DNA of 64,000 bases from the NCBI RefSeq assembly GCF_016135805.1, contig NZ_JADWOX010000008.1, positions 124,001-188,000 of the forward strand. Reading direction: 5' to 3'. This document shows positions 33,467-42,896 of this stretch, one piece after another. Each line of letters opens with the position of its first letter. Within the stretch, counting starts at the first letter, position 1. The stretch is from Caulobacter hibisci. Lineage in GTDB: Bacteria > Pseudomonadota > Alphaproteobacteria > Caulobacterales > Caulobacteraceae. Position numbers and translations under genes: made by a program. The notes under the pieces were generated by a model. The model had not been told where the DNA came from. It did not search any database and worked only from the letters and a program-made list of their open reading frames with translations.

Positions 33467-34832
33467 CCAGCCGCCACGCCGCGACGCAGCCCACCAACGC
33501 CAGCGGCACGAAGGCCGCGAACAGCCATGGCCCCTGGGCGAAGGCTTCGGCCGGGGCGATGCCGTGGCCGAAGCCCAGCAAGTTGGCCATGGCCCCTGCG
33601 GCGGCGGAGCCGGCCGCGCCGCCGATCAGCTGCACCGTCGGCACGGCCGACGAGGCCAGGGCCTGCTCCTCGGCCGGGGCGCCGGCGATGGTCCGCCGGG
33701 CAAGGAACGCCCAGCACAGGCCAAAGCCGCAGCCCACGGCCAGCAGGGAGAGGCCCGTGCTCCACAGGCCGCCGCGCGTGACCGCCACCGCCGAGGCGGC
33801 GACGCCGACCAGGATGACCAGGGCCCCGGCGCGGATGGCCAGCGGCTCGCGCTCGGCCTTCAAATGAGCCACCAGCATGGCGCAGACCGTCCAGCCGGCC
33901 GCGATGCCGCCGGTGACGTAGCCGGCCACCAGCGGCGAGGCGCCGTGCCGGGCCTGGATGAAGGCCGGTCCGTAGACGGTGAAGCCGATGGCGGCGGCCT
34001 CGCAGGCGAACATCACCAGCAGGCCAAGGCCGGTGGCGGTCGAAAGGTCGGCGGCCGAGCGCGGCAGCAGGCGGTCGGGCGAGGCGCGGTTAACGGCCAG
34101 CATGGCGGCCATGGCCAGGACGCCGAGCACGGCGCAGATCCCCGCCGTCGCCGGCGAGGCGACGACCCCGGCCGCGCCGATCAGGCTGACCCCGAGCACC
34201 AGCAGCGCCAGTTGGCGGCTGGGAATGCGGGTGCGGGTCTCGGCCCGCTTCTCGCCCGGCAGCATGGCCAGCACGGCGACCACGAACACCACGCCCTGCC
34301 CCACGAACGCCCAGAACGCCCCCCGCCAGAAACCGGCGGCGGCAAATACGCCGCCCAGCAGAGGTCCCAGCAGGGTCGCCCCGCCCCAGACGCCCGCCAC
34401 CGCGCCATAGACGCGCGGCCACAGGCTTTCGGGGAACAGGGCCGTGATCGCCACATAGCACAGGGCCACCACCGCCCCCGCGCCCAGCCCCTGGATCAGG
34501 CGGCCGGCGACGAAGGTGACGAAGTCGGGAGCCAGGGCGCTCATGGCGCAGCCGAGGGCGTAGACGACCCCCGCCAGGGCCGTGGCCCGCCGCAGGCCCA
34601 GGCCCTGCGAGAGCTTGCCGCTGCACGCCCCGGCGACGATCGAGCCCATCAGATAGGCCGCCACCGACCAGCCGAAATACTGGTGGCCGCCGATCTCGCG
34701 GGCGACGCTGGGCATGATGGTGGCGGTGACCAGGGTGTCGGCGGCGTTCAGCCAGATGCCCAGGCACAGCAGGCCAAAGCGCGGCAGCAGGGCGCGGTCG
34801 AGCAGGGGCGAACGGTCGGCGGCGACGGACAT
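33453..34832 (-). CDS. MFS transporter, DHA2-like drug/proton antiporter
   Basis: 459 aa from ATG 34832. About 12-14 hydrophobic segments, with WLNAADTLVTATIMPSVARE in the first helix region and VAGRLIQGLGAGAVVALCYV, the motif C-like stretch typical of efflux antiporters of the EmrB/QacA type. Substrate unknown. No regulator is adjacent. The stop lies inside the end of hepT on the other strand. The open frame continues upstream into the extensin-like gene region, but without start signals. Confidence 0.88.
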   Translation of the reverse strand: MSVAADRSPLLDRALLPRFGLLCLGIWLNAADTLVTATIMPSVAREIGGHQYFGWSVAAYLMGSIVAGACSGKLSQGLGLRRATALAGVVYALGCAMSALAPDFVTFVAGRLIQGLGAGAVVALCYVAITALFPESLWPRVYGAVAGVWGGATLLGPLLGGVFAAAGFWRGAFWAFVGQGVVFVVAVLAMLPGEKRAETRTRIPSRQLALLVLGVSLIGAAGVVASPATAGICAVLGVLAMAAMLAVNRASPDRLLPRSAADLSTATGLGLLVMFACEAAAIGFTVYGPAFIQARHGASPLVAGYVTGGIAAGWTVCAMLVAHLKAEREPLAIRAGALVILVGVAASAVAVTRGGLWSTGLSLLAVGCGFGLCWAFLARRTIAGAPAEEQALASSAVPTVQLIGGAAGSAAAGAMANLLGFGHGIAPAEAFAQGPWLFAAFVPLALVGCVAAWRLAKRP

Positions 34833-34944
34833 CGACGGTCTCTTGGGGCCCCTTTCGGAGCCGGGCAGGCGGTCATGCCCGTTTCCTCGCCGCTCGCCAA
34901 GCCGCTGCACAGAACCGCCGGGCTCGCCCGCTCGTTGAAGGGCC

Positions 34945-35658
34945 GTGAAACCCGCATCCTCCCAGACCCTGGTGCTGGCCGAGATCGGCGGCCTGCTGAT
35001 CGACGCCGCTCTCGCGGGCCTGCTGCTGCTCGCCCTGATCGACCGCACCGCGCCGCCGCAGGACCTGCCGTGGAAGCCGTTCTCGATCGACCAGCCGCTG
35101 GGACTGGCGACGCAGGCCAAGCTGTCGCGGATCGCCGCCGATCCGGCCGCTTGCCGCGCGGCCCTGCGCGAGGCGGGGATCGATCCCGTCGACCAGCCGG
35201 TGCGCGAGCAGGGCTTCTGCTCGACCCGCGACACGGTGCGGGCCAGGAGCCTGCTGGCGCCCGCCGCCCCGGTCATGACCTGCCCGCTGGCCCTGCGCTA
35301 CGCGGTGTGGGAGCGCCATGTGCTGGCCCCGGCCGCGCGGCGGGTGCTGGGCAGCCCGCTGGCCCGGGTCGATCACTTCGGGACCTATGCCTGCCGCACG
35401 ATCTACGGCCGCCCCGGCGAGCGGCCCAGCCAGCACGCCCGCGCCTCGGCCCTCGACGTCTCCGGCGTGCGCCTGGCCGACGGCCGGCGGCTCAACGTGG
35501 CGGCGGACTTCCGTGATCCCGGTCCCGAAGGCCGCTTCCTGCGCATCGCCCGCGCCGGCGCCTGCGACCTGTTCGGCACGGTGCTGAGCCCCGACTACAA
35601 CGCCGCCCACGCCGACCATCTGCATCTGGACCTGGCGCCCTACCGCCTCTGCCGCTGA
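34945..35658 (+). CDS. Extensin-like C-terminal domain protein
   Basis: 237 aa from GTG 34945, with GAAGGG just upstream. One membrane helix at about 9-31 (LAEIGGLLIDAALAGLLLLA) anchors the protein. The periplasmic part matches the extensin-like family common in alphaproteobacteria: FCSTRDTVRARSLL, MTCPLALRYAVWE, HARASALDVSG and HADHLHLDLAPY. The last His/Asp pattern resembles a zinc peptidase site of the LAS/D-Ala-D-Ala type, so cell-wall cleavage is possible but unproven. It is divergent from the MFS gene. Confidence 0.85.
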   Translation: MKPASSQTLVLAEIGGLLIDAALAGLLLLALIDRTAPPQDLPWKPFSIDQPLGLATQAKLSRIAADPAACRAALREAGIDPVDQPVREQGFCSTRDTVRARSLLAPAAPVMTCPLALRYAVWERHVLAPAARRVLGSPLARVDHFGTYACRTIYGRPGERPSQHARASALDVSGVRLADGRRLNVAADFRDPGPEGRFLRIARAGACDLFGTVLSPDYNAAHADHLHLDLAPYRLCR

Positions 35659-35781
35659 GCCTCATCACGGCGCGACAATTGCGCGCGTCGCTATTCGCGT
35701 TCCCGGGGGTGCGACGCAGCGGCCGCACGCGCTATAGTTGGTCGAGTTCCCGACTGCGTACCTTTTCGGAAAATATCCGCG

Positions 35782-36240
35782 ATGCCCCACGCCATCCTGG
35801 TGATCGACGACGACCCGCTGATCCGCGATTTCGTCGACCTGGTGCTGAGCCAGGCGGGTCACCGCGTCTCGGCCGCGCCCAACGGCACGATCGGCCTGGA
35901 AACCCTGGGCCACGTCCGCGCCGACCTGATCCTGCTCGATATCCAGATGCCGGGCATGAGCGGGCTGGAGGTGCTGCGGATCCTGCGCAAGCACCGCCGC
36001 CTGAGGACGCCGGTGATGATGATCACCGCCCGCGGCGACATCGACACCGTCAAGCAGGCCCTGAACGAGGGCGCCAACGGCTTCATCGTCAAGCCGTTCA
36101 CCCCAACCGATCTGATGAAGCGCATCTCGGCCCTGCTGGCGCCGGAGCCCCGCGCGGTCGTTCCCCCCGCTCCACCGGTCGCGCCAAAGCCGGCGACGCC
36201 GCCGCCGCCGTCCGCCCCCGACACCTTCGAGATCGATTAA
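35782..36240 (+). CDS. Stand-alone response regulator receiver with proline-rich tail
   Basis: 152 aa. The receiver domain spans 1-120: acidic triplet D9-D10-D11, phospho-acceptor D53 (LILLDIQMPGMSGLE), Thr/Ala in MMITARGD, Lys in FIVKPFTP. There is no output domain; the last ~30 residues are Pro/Ala-rich and end TFEID. It faces the hybrid kinase encoded convergently 3 bp away, a likely functional partner. The tail could be a docking segment. Confidence 0.92.
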   Translation: MPHAILVIDDDPLIRDFVDLVLSQAGHRVSAAPNGTIGLETLGHVRADLILLDIQMPGMSGLEVLRILRKHRRLRTPVMMITARGDIDTVKQALNEGANGFIVKPFTPTDLMKRISALLAPEPRAVVPPAPPVAPKPATPPPPSAPDTFEID

Positions 36241-36243
36241 AAC

Positions 36244-38811
36244 TTAAACCCGCTCCACCGCCCGCGACCGGCTTGCCGCCGGGGCCTGGGCGGCGACCAC
36301 CACCTGGGCCAGGACCGACAGCAGGTTGCGCATGTCGATCGGCTTGGCGACGTGGGCGTCCATGCCCGCCTCCAGGCAGGTGCGGATCTGGGTGGTCATG
36401 ACGTCGGCGGTCAGGGCGACGATCGGCAGGCGGACCCAGCGCGGGTCGGCGCGCAGGCGGCGGGTCGCCTCCAGCCCGTCCATCACCGGCATGTTGACGT
36501 CCATCAGCACGATGTCGAAGGCCTCGGCGGCGACGGCGTCCAGCGCCTCCTGGCCGTTCTCGACCTCGACCAGCTCGCAGCCGAACGGCTCGAGGAACAG
36601 GCGGATGACCCGGCGGTTGACCGGATGGTCGTCGACCACCAGCACCCGGCGCCCGCCCAGCGAGGCCAGGGCGTCCAGCTCCAGGGCGGCGGGCTCGGCC
36701 TCGGGAGCCTCGGCCAGGTCGCAGGCGGCGGCCGCGTCGGCCATGAAGCGCAGGGTGAACAGCGAGCCCTCGCCCTCGCGGCTGCGCACGGTCACCGAGC
36801 CGCCCATCAGTTCGGCCAGGCGGCGGGTGATGTTCAGGCCCAGGCCCGAGCCGCCATAGTTGCGGGTGGTCGAGGCGTCGGCCTGGGTGAAGGCCCCGAA
36901 CAGCTTGTTCAGCGTCGCCGGCCCCATGCCGATGCCCGTGTCGCTGACCGTCAGCCGCACCGACTGGCGGCCGCTGGCCGGCTCCAGCGCGCAGGACAGG
37001 GTCACCTCGACCCGGCCCTCGCTGGTGAACTTCAGGGCGTTGGAGACCAGGTTGGCCACGCACTGGCGCACCCGCACCACGTCGAACATCAGGCACGGCG
37101 GCGGATCGCCGACGACGTTGAAGTTCAGGGTCAGGCCCTTCTCGCGCGCGGTCGGCTGGAAGCCGTTGACCAGCCGGCCGACAGTCTGGACGAGGTCGCC
37201 GACGGTCGGGGCGATCTCCAGCTTGCCGGCCTCGATCTTCGACAGGTCGAGAATGTCGTTCAGCAGCACCAGCAGGGTCTCGCCGGAATCGATCAGCAGA
37301 TCGACCTGCTCGCGCTGGCCCGCGCCCAGGCTTTCGCCGCGCAAGGCCTGGGCCATGCCCAGCATGCCGTTCAGCGGCGTGCGCAGCTCATGGCTCATCA
37401 CCGCCAGGAACGAGGACTTGGCCTCGCTGGCCGCCTCGGCCCGGCCGCGGGCGTCCTTCAGATTGGCCTGGGCCCGGCGCATGTAGAGAGCCCAGGTGAC
37501 GCCGCCGGCGACCAGCAGGGCCATCAGGGCGGCGATGACGCCGGTGGCCTGGGCCAGGCGGCGGGTCAGCTCGACCTCGGCGGTCAGGCGCTCGCTTTCG
37601 GTGCGCTTGGACTGCAGCTCGGCCTCGAGCGCCGACGAGATCTGCGAGGCCGTGGCGGCCTGGGCGCCGCTGGTCTCGCGCGCATGGGCCACACGCCAGC
37701 GGTCGAACAGGGCGAAGGCGTCCTTGCGGCCCTCGGCATGGGCGATGAAGGCCTCGATCAGCATGCGGCCGACCGGATCGATGCGGGCCTCGCGCGGCGG
37801 GGCGGCGTCCAGCACCGCCAGGTCGCGACGCGCGGCGGCGGCGCGGCCGGTCTGGGCCAGGGCCTTGGCGCGCATCCGCAGCATCGAGACGGCGACGCGG
37901 TCCTGGGTGACGGCCAGCGCCGGGCCGGCGTCGCGCAGGCAGCGCAGCACCCCCTGCGGGTCGTCGCGCGTGTCGGCGATCATCGCGCACAGGTTCTGGT
38001 CCCAGGTCAGCAGGTCGGGGTCGCCCGCGTCCACGCTCATGCGATGGTGCATCTGGGCGAACCGTTCGGCGGCGGGCACCTCGCCCAGCTCGGCGGCGGT
38101 GTAGGCGATGTCGTAGAGCCGCTCGATCTTGCGCATGTAGAAGGCGTCGCGCTCGTCGAGCCGCGCGGCCTCGGCCATGTGATCGAGGGCCCCGTCCTTG
38201 TCGCCGATTTCCGACAGCGTGTAGGAGTGCACCTGGTGGGCCTCGGCCAGCAGCGGGCGGGCGATCGAGCCGCGCTCTCCCAGGTCCTCGAACAGTTCTC
38301 CGGCGAAATGGCTAGCCTCGGTCCAGCGGCCGCTGCGCGCCAGGGCGCGGATGCGCTCCACGCCGGCCATCAGACCGATCTCGCGACCCGAACCGTCGAG
38401 GAACCTGGCCCAGCGGGCGTCGTCCATGCCCGTCGGCCCGCGCGCCTCGACATCGTAGGCGGCCTGCATCAGGTCGGCCAGGACGGCCAGTTCCGCGTCA
38501 TTGTCGACCCGGGCGGTGGCGCGCACCGTCGCCACCCAGTCGTTGAACGACTTTTCGACGTGGTTGCTCTTGTAGGCGTAGAGCACCCGCCACAGGGCGT
38601 AGAGGCGGGTGTCGCCGCGCTGGCGCAGGGCGCGGCGGCCGGCCCGCTCGACATCCTCGTTGTCGCGCGGCGCCGGTCCGGCCCGCTGCACGTCGATCTC
38701 GCGATAGAGCTGTTCGAGCTTGCGCGCCTGGTCCGACGGCGTCGCGGCGCGAGCCGGCGTGACGCCGGCCAGGGCGACGAGCGCGAACAGCAGGGGCAGG
38801 ATGCGCTTCAC
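36244..38811 (-). CDS. Hybrid sensor histidine kinase/response regulator with periplasmic repeat domain
   Basis: 855 aa. Signal peptide 1-22. The periplasmic region to about 400 is helical with TPR-like character. A membrane helix follows at about 415-435 (TGVIAALMALLVAGGVTWAL), then a short coiled coil. The HisKA box is FLAVMSHELRTPLNGMLGMA, the N box CVANLVSNALKFT, the G boxes DTGIGM and NYGGSGLGLNITRRLAELMG. The C-terminal receiver includes VLVVDDHPVNRRVI, IVLMDVNMPVMDGLE and PIVALTADVM. It is a phosphorelay kinase whose phosphate could reach the convergent single-domain regulator. Signal unknown. Confidence 0.93.
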   Translation of the reverse strand: MKRILPLLFALVALAGVTPARAATPSDQARKLEQLYREIDVQRAGPAPRDNEDVERAGRRALRQRGDTRLYALWRVLYAYKSNHVEKSFNDWVATVRATARVDNDAELAVLADLMQAAYDVEARGPTGMDDARWARFLDGSGREIGLMAGVERIRALARSGRWTEASHFAGELFEDLGERGSIARPLLAEAHQVHSYTLSEIGDKDGALDHMAEAARLDERDAFYMRKIERLYDIAYTAAELGEVPAAERFAQMHHRMSVDAGDPDLLTWDQNLCAMIADTRDDPQGVLRCLRDAGPALAVTQDRVAVSMLRMRAKALAQTGRAAAARRDLAVLDAAPPREARIDPVGRMLIEAFIAHAEGRKDAFALFDRWRVAHARETSGAQAATASQISSALEAELQSKRTESERLTAEVELTRRLAQATGVIAALMALLVAGGVTWALYMRRAQANLKDARGRAEAASEAKSSFLAVMSHELRTPLNGMLGMAQALRGESLGAGQREQVDLLIDSGETLLVLLNDILDLSKIEAGKLEIAPTVGDLVQTVGRLVNGFQPTAREKGLTLNFNVVGDPPPCLMFDVVRVRQCVANLVSNALKFTSEGRVEVTLSCALEPASGRQSVRLTVSDTGIGMGPATLNKLFGAFTQADASTTRNYGGSGLGLNITRRLAELMGGSVTVRSREGEGSLFTLRFMADAAAACDLAEAPEAEPAALELDALASLGGRRVLVVDDHPVNRRVIRLFLEPFGCELVEVENGQEALDAVAAEAFDIVLMDVNMPVMDGLEATRRLRADPRWVRLPIVALTADVMTTQIRTCLEAGMDAHVAKPIDMRNLLSVLAQVVVAAQAPAASRSRAVERV

Positions 38812-38939
38812 CGGCGACGGTCCTCGATCAACCGCCCAGTCCTAGCGTCAAGGTTCTCCGCTGGAGGTTAATTTCGGACCGGGCGCGTCTCTAGGCCGCA
38901 CCGGAAGACCGGCGTTATCGCGCCAGGGTGGAGGCCGGC

Positions 38940-39704
38940 TCAGATGGTCGCGCCGCCGTCCACCACCAGGGCTTGTCCGGTCATGAAACTGCCCGCCTGG
39001 GACGCCAGATAGACCGCCGCCCCGGCGATCTCGTCGGGCTCGCCGATCCGGCGCAGCGGCACCCCGGCGGTCGAGCGCTCCAGGGTCGCGGGATCGTCCC
39101 ACAGGGCCTTGGCGAAGTCGGTCTTGATCAGGCCCGGCGCGATGCAGTTGACCCGCACGTTGTCGGGTCCGAACTCGTGGGCGAGGTTGCGGGCCAGCTG
39201 GAAGTCGGCGGCCTTGGAGATGTTGTAGGCCCCGATGACGGCGTTGCCGCGCAGGCCGCCGATCGAGCTGACGATGATGATCGCCCCGTCCTTCCGCTCG
39301 CGCATCTCCGGCGCGACCATCGAGATCAGCCAGTGATTGCTGATGATGTTGTTGTCGAGGATCTTGCGGAACTGGTCGTCGGCGATCCCAGCCAGGGGGC
39401 CGTAATAGGGATTGCTGGCGGCGTTGCAGACGCAGACGTCGACCTTGCCGAAGGCGGACTTGGTTTCGTCGACCAGCCGCTGCAGGTCTTCCTTCGAGGC
39501 GATGTTGGCCGGAACGGCGATCGCCGTGCCCTCGCCGTGCCTGTCGTTCAGGGCCGCGGCGACTTCCTCGCAGGGGCCGGCCTTGCGCGACGAGATCACC
39601 ACCTTGGCGCCGTGCTCGGCCAGGCGTTCGGCGATCGCCTTGCCGATGCCGCGCGAGGATCCGGTGATGATCGCCACCTTGCCGGACAGGTCGAACAGGC
39701 TCAC
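38940..39704 (-). CDS. Short-chain dehydrogenase/reductase (DHRS4-like)
   Basis: 254 aa from GTG 39704, chosen because GGGAG lies 7 nt upstream and the domain then starts at once (SLFDLSGKVAIITGSSRGIG). Cofactor motif TGSSRGIG, CNAASN in place of NNAG, catalytic Ser in IVSSIGG, YNISKAADFQ with Tyr and Lys, and a C-terminal SFMTGQALVVDGGATI. Similar proteins are carbonyl reductases or 3-oxoacyl reductases. Arg after strand 2 (SSRKAG) suggests NADP. No operon partner. Confidence 0.9.
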   Translation of the reverse strand: MSLFDLSGKVAIITGSSRGIGKAIAERLAEHGAKVVISSRKAGPCEEVAAALNDRHGEGTAIAVPANIASKEDLQRLVDETKSAFGKVDVCVCNAASNPYYGPLAGIADDQFRKILDNNIISNHWLISMVAPEMRERKDGAIIIVSSIGGLRGNAVIGAYNISKAADFQLARNLAHEFGPDNVRVNCIAPGLIKTDFAKALWDDPATLERSTAGVPLRRIGEPDEIAGAAVYLASQAGSFMTGQALVVDGGATI

Positions 39705-39862
39705 GGGCGCACTCCCTAAACGTTTGTTTGAATTGTCGGCGACAGTGGCCCCGGGGCGCGGCCCGGTCAACCGCGATCGAAAAATGCGCCGCCGCTGTCG
39801 GGACGGCTGGACCTGGACCGTCCTTGGCCCGAACAGTCCCTTCGAGACAGACGGAGCTTTCC

Positions 39863-40339
39863 ATGGCCTTCACGCCCCCCGCCGCCGCGCACGAGCTGAC
39901 CCTGACCCGGATCATCGACGTTCCGGCCGACAAGCTGTTCAAGTGCTGGACGACGCCCGAACTGCTGCCCAAGTGGTTCTGCCCGCCGCCCTGGCGCGTC
40001 AGCCACGCCGAGATGGACGTTCGCAGCGGCGGCAACAGCTACATCGTCATGAGCGGCCCGAACGGCGAAGAGATGCCCAATCCCGGCGTCTATCTGAAGG
40101 TGATCGAGAACCGGCTGATCGTCTTCACCGACGCCTTCACCAGCGCCTGGGTCCCGTCGGCAAAGCCGTTCATGGTCGGGATCGTGCAGTTCGAGGACCT
40201 GGGCGACGGCAAGACCCGCTACACCGCCACCGCCCGCCACTGGACCGCCGAGGACAAGGCGACCCACGAGCAGATGGGCTTCCACGAAGGCTGGGGCGTC
40301 GCCGCCGACCAGATGACGGCGCTGGCGGCGACGCTTTAG
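39863..40339 (+). CDS. SRPBCC-family (AHSA1-type) protein
   Basis: 158 aa from ATG 39863 (ACGGAG 6 nt upstream). It has the AHSA1/START-like fold pattern: LTLTRIIDVPADKLFKCWTT, LPKWFCPPPWRVSHAEMDVR, GVYLKVIENRLIVFTDAF and the C-terminal HEGWGVAADQMTALAATL. Members bind hydrophobic ligands or co-operate with chaperones, and several act in stress or detoxification. No specific role can be assigned. It is transcribed divergently from the SDR gene. Confidence 0.88.
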   Translation: MAFTPPAAAHELTLTRIIDVPADKLFKCWTTPELLPKWFCPPPWRVSHAEMDVRSGGNSYIVMSGPNGEEMPNPGVYLKVIENRLIVFTDAFTSAWVPSAKPFMVGIVQFEDLGDGKTRYTATARHWTAEDKATHEQMGFHEGWGVAADQMTALAATL

Positions 40340-40350
40340 CTTTTCAAGAC

Positions 40351-40440
40351 GTCATCGCCCGCTTTATGCGGGCGACCTAAGCTGAGCTAACCACGAGCTG
40401 ACAGGTCGCTTGGGTCGCCCGAACAAGTCGGGCGATGACA
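40351..40440 (+). repeat. Palindromic intergenic repeat, family C
   Basis: Bounded by 10-11 bp inverted ends GTCATCGCCCG and CGGGCGATGAC. Each end forms its own hairpin (CGCCCGC-TTTAT-GCGGGCG and TCGCCCGA-ACAAG-TCGGGCGA). It lies between the convergent SRPBCC and GH2 genes, where it may also act as a bidirectional transcription stop. Confidence 0.75.
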
Positions 40441-40477
40441 TCGAAATGGGAAAACGGCTGAACCGGCGGAGGCCCCC

Positions 40478-42340
40478 CTACCGCCCCTCCCCCTTCAGCT
40501 TGGCGTAGTAGTCGGCCAGCACCTTGAACGCCGCCTTGCGCCGGCCGGTCGGCGAGATCAGGCCCTTGCGGTTCCAGCCCTGCTGGTAGACCGGGTGCTG
40601 GCGGCGGGGCGAGCGGAAGTCCTTGAGGATCCAGGGCGACAGGCCGCGCAACGACGGCGCGTTGGCGGCCATGGCCAGGGTCTGCTCGTAGTAGCGGGCC
40701 TGGAAGTCCTCGGAGAACTTGCGCATCAGCACCGGGTCGCTGAACCCGGCCAGGGCGTCGGCGCCGAACTCGGAGAACACCATCGGCTTGTCGGTGGGAC
40801 GCCAGGCGATCTTCGCCACCGCGTCGAGATCGTCGTCGGAATACCAGCCGGCATAGGTGTTGACCGCCAGCACGTCGAGCTTGGCGGCCAGCGGATCGTC
40901 GATCCACTGCTCGGCCTGGCGACCGTTGGGGCCATCGACCGTCTTGCGGGCGGCCAGCAGGGCGGCGGTGACCAGGCGGGTGTCGTCCAGGGCGCGGACG
41001 TCGTCGGTCAGGGTTCCCAGGAAGGTGTTGCGGGCCTCGCCGACCGGGGTCTCGTTGGCCACGCTCCACAGCACGATCGAGGCGCGGTTGCGGTCGCGAT
41101 GGATCGAGTCGGCCAGCATCTCGCGGGCCAGCTTCAGGGTGCGCGGATTGTCGAAGGCCACCAGCCAGTAGATCGGGATCTCGCTCCAGACCAGCAGGCC
41201 CATCTCGTCGGCGACGCGGGTGGTGACCTCTGAGTGCGGATAGTGGGCCAGGCGCACGAAATTGGCGTTGAGGCCGTCGCGGGCCTCGCCCAGCAGGGCG
41301 CGGGCATTGGCTTCGGTGATGGTGCGGGCCGGATTCTCGCCCAGCTCCTCCTCGTGCAGGCAGATGCCGCGCAGGAACACCGGCTTGCCGTTCAGCAGGA
41401 TCTCGCCGCCGCGAACCTCGATGGTGCGGAAGCCCACCCGGTCGCTCAGCACGTCGTCACCCGCCTCGACGCGAACGTCGTACAGCGTGGGCGCGCCGGG
41501 GGCCCAGCGCTTGAGGCTCTTGGGCGCGAGGGCCGAAAGCTTCGCCACGCCGTCCGCGCCCGCCTGGCCCGACAGGGTCAGGCCCGCGACCTTGACGCTG
41601 ACCGCCGCTCCGGCGGCGGCGGCGCCGTCGAGCTTGACGTCGGCGGCGATGGTCCTGCCGTCGCGGGTCAGCCGCACCCAGGCCTCGTCGACGAAGGTGG
41701 CCGGGGTGATCACCAGCCGCACCGGCCGGGTGATGCCGCCGTAGGTCTCCCAGTCGGTGACCGGCGGCGGAGCGCCGTCGACCGAAGGCGTGGAGTCGAC
41801 GCCGACGGTCACCTGGTTCTCGCCGGCGCGCAGCAGCGAGGTGACCTCGAACGAGAACGGCGTGAAGCCGCCCTCGTGCTCGCCCACGGCCTGGCCGTTG
41901 AGGAACACCTTGGCGGTGTAGTTGGCGGCTTCAAAGCGCAGGAAGGCCCGCTGGCCGGGCTTCAGGGCCACGCTGTCGAACCGCCGCTGGTACCAGACCA
42001 GGCCCTGGTAGTGGCGCATCTCCGGCGCGTGGGTCAGCCACGAGGCCGGCAGGGTCGCCGTCGGGCTGCGCTTCATGTCGTATTCGTAGAGCGCCTTGGG
42101 ATCGGCGCGGGTCACCTGGTCGACGTCGCTGTCGTCATAGCGCCGGTGCCCTGCGCCCGGCGGGCCGCGATGGAAGCCGGTGACGCCGTCGCGGTAGGGA
42201 TCGACCGAGTAGTTCCAGGTTCCGGACAGATCCTGACCGGGCCGCAGGTCGGCGCGGTTGAGGATAGGGCCGGCCATGGCCGCCGATGTCGCCAGGAACG
42301 GGGCCACGACCGCCAACGCCCATCCGAAGATCCGCCGCAT
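40478..42340 (-). CDS. Secreted glycoside hydrolase family 2 enzyme (beta-glucuronidase/galactosidase-like)
   Basis: 620 aa with signal peptide (cleavage near AAMA). The domains in order are a sugar-binding jelly roll (LSGTWNYSVDPYRDGV, RFEAANYTAKVFLNGQAVGE), an immunoglobulin-like domain and a TIM barrel. The barrel holds the acid/base Glu in VLWSVANETPVGE at about 440 and the nucleophile Glu in MVFSEFGADALAG at about 525. The segment FLRGICLHEEE matches the GH2 active-site entrance. The order and length resemble beta-glucuronidases more than large beta-galactosidases. It probably trims plant or bacterial glycans in the periplasm. Confidence 0.88.
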   Translation of the reverse strand: MRRIFGWALAVVAPFLATSAAMAGPILNRADLRPGQDLSGTWNYSVDPYRDGVTGFHRGPPGAGHRRYDDSDVDQVTRADPKALYEYDMKRSPTATLPASWLTHAPEMRHYQGLVWYQRRFDSVALKPGQRAFLRFEAANYTAKVFLNGQAVGEHEGGFTPFSFEVTSLLRAGENQVTVGVDSTPSVDGAPPPVTDWETYGGITRPVRLVITPATFVDEAWVRLTRDGRTIAADVKLDGAAAAGAAVSVKVAGLTLSGQAGADGVAKLSALAPKSLKRWAPGAPTLYDVRVEAGDDVLSDRVGFRTIEVRGGEILLNGKPVFLRGICLHEEELGENPARTITEANARALLGEARDGLNANFVRLAHYPHSEVTTRVADEMGLLVWSEIPIYWLVAFDNPRTLKLAREMLADSIHRDRNRASIVLWSVANETPVGEARNTFLGTLTDDVRALDDTRLVTAALLAARKTVDGPNGRQAEQWIDDPLAAKLDVLAVNTYAGWYSDDDLDAVAKIAWRPTDKPMVFSEFGADALAGFSDPVLMRKFSEDFQARYYEQTLAMAANAPSLRGLSPWILKDFRSPRRQHPVYQQGWNRKGLISPTGRRKAAFKVLADYYAKLKGEGR

Positions 42341-42450
42341 CCGCCTCTCCCTCGCTCGCGACGCTGGTAATGCCAGCGCCGTCGTTGGCGGGGATATTGG
42401 TCAGGCCAGTGAGCGGTTGTCCAGACCGCCGCGACGGCGCGCCTTGGTGG

Positions 42451-42891
42451 TCAGCAGGCCGGCGCCGCGCCGAGCTTCTCCACGCGTGGGCCATGGCGGC
42501 CGCCGGCGAACTCGGTCGCCAGGAAAGCCGCTATGCAGCGCTTGGCTGCGTCGAGCCCGACCAGACGGGCGCCGAGGGCGATGACGTTTGCGTCGTTGTG
42601 CTCGCGGCTGAGCGCGGCGGAGACGGGTTCGTGGACCAGGGCGCAGCGACAGGCTGGATTGCGATTGACCGCGATGGAGATGCCGATGCCCGAGCCGCAG
42701 AGCGCGACGCCGCGTTCGGCTCGACCGCTGCCGACCTGTGCGGCCAGCTTGTAGCCGTAGTCGGGATAGTCGACACGCGCATCGCCCTGAGGACCCAGGT
42801 CGGTCACCTCGTGGCCTTCGCCAGTCAGCCAACCGACCAGCTCGGCCTTCAGATCGATCGCCGAATGGTCCGAGGCGATGGCGATGCGCAT
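42451..42891 (-). CDS. rpiB: Ribose-5-phosphate isomerase B
   Basis: 146 aa, normal for RpiB/LacAB isomerases. MRIAIASDHSAIDLKAELV gives the phosphate loop (D8-H9). The catalytic Cys lies in RGVALCGSGIGISIAVNR (about residue 66), followed by HEPVSAALSREHNDANVIALG. It interconverts ribose 5-phosphate and ribulose 5-phosphate, and related members isomerise allose 6-phosphate. It starts 5 bp after the stop codon of the small secreted-protein gene, so the two are co-transcribed. Confidence 0.93.
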   Translation of the reverse strand: MRIAIASDHSAIDLKAELVGWLTGEGHEVTDLGPQGDARVDYPDYGYKLAAQVGSGRAERGVALCGSGIGISIAVNRNPACRCALVHEPVSAALSREHNDANVIALGARLVGLDAAKRCIAAFLATEFAGGRHGPRVEKLGAAPAC

Positions 42892-42896
42892 GGCGT

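Noticed and set aside
40351..40440. CRISPR-like repeats or spacers
   Set aside because: The palindromic units are single pairs in unrelated gaps, without regular spacers or cas genes; they are ordinary intergenic repeats.
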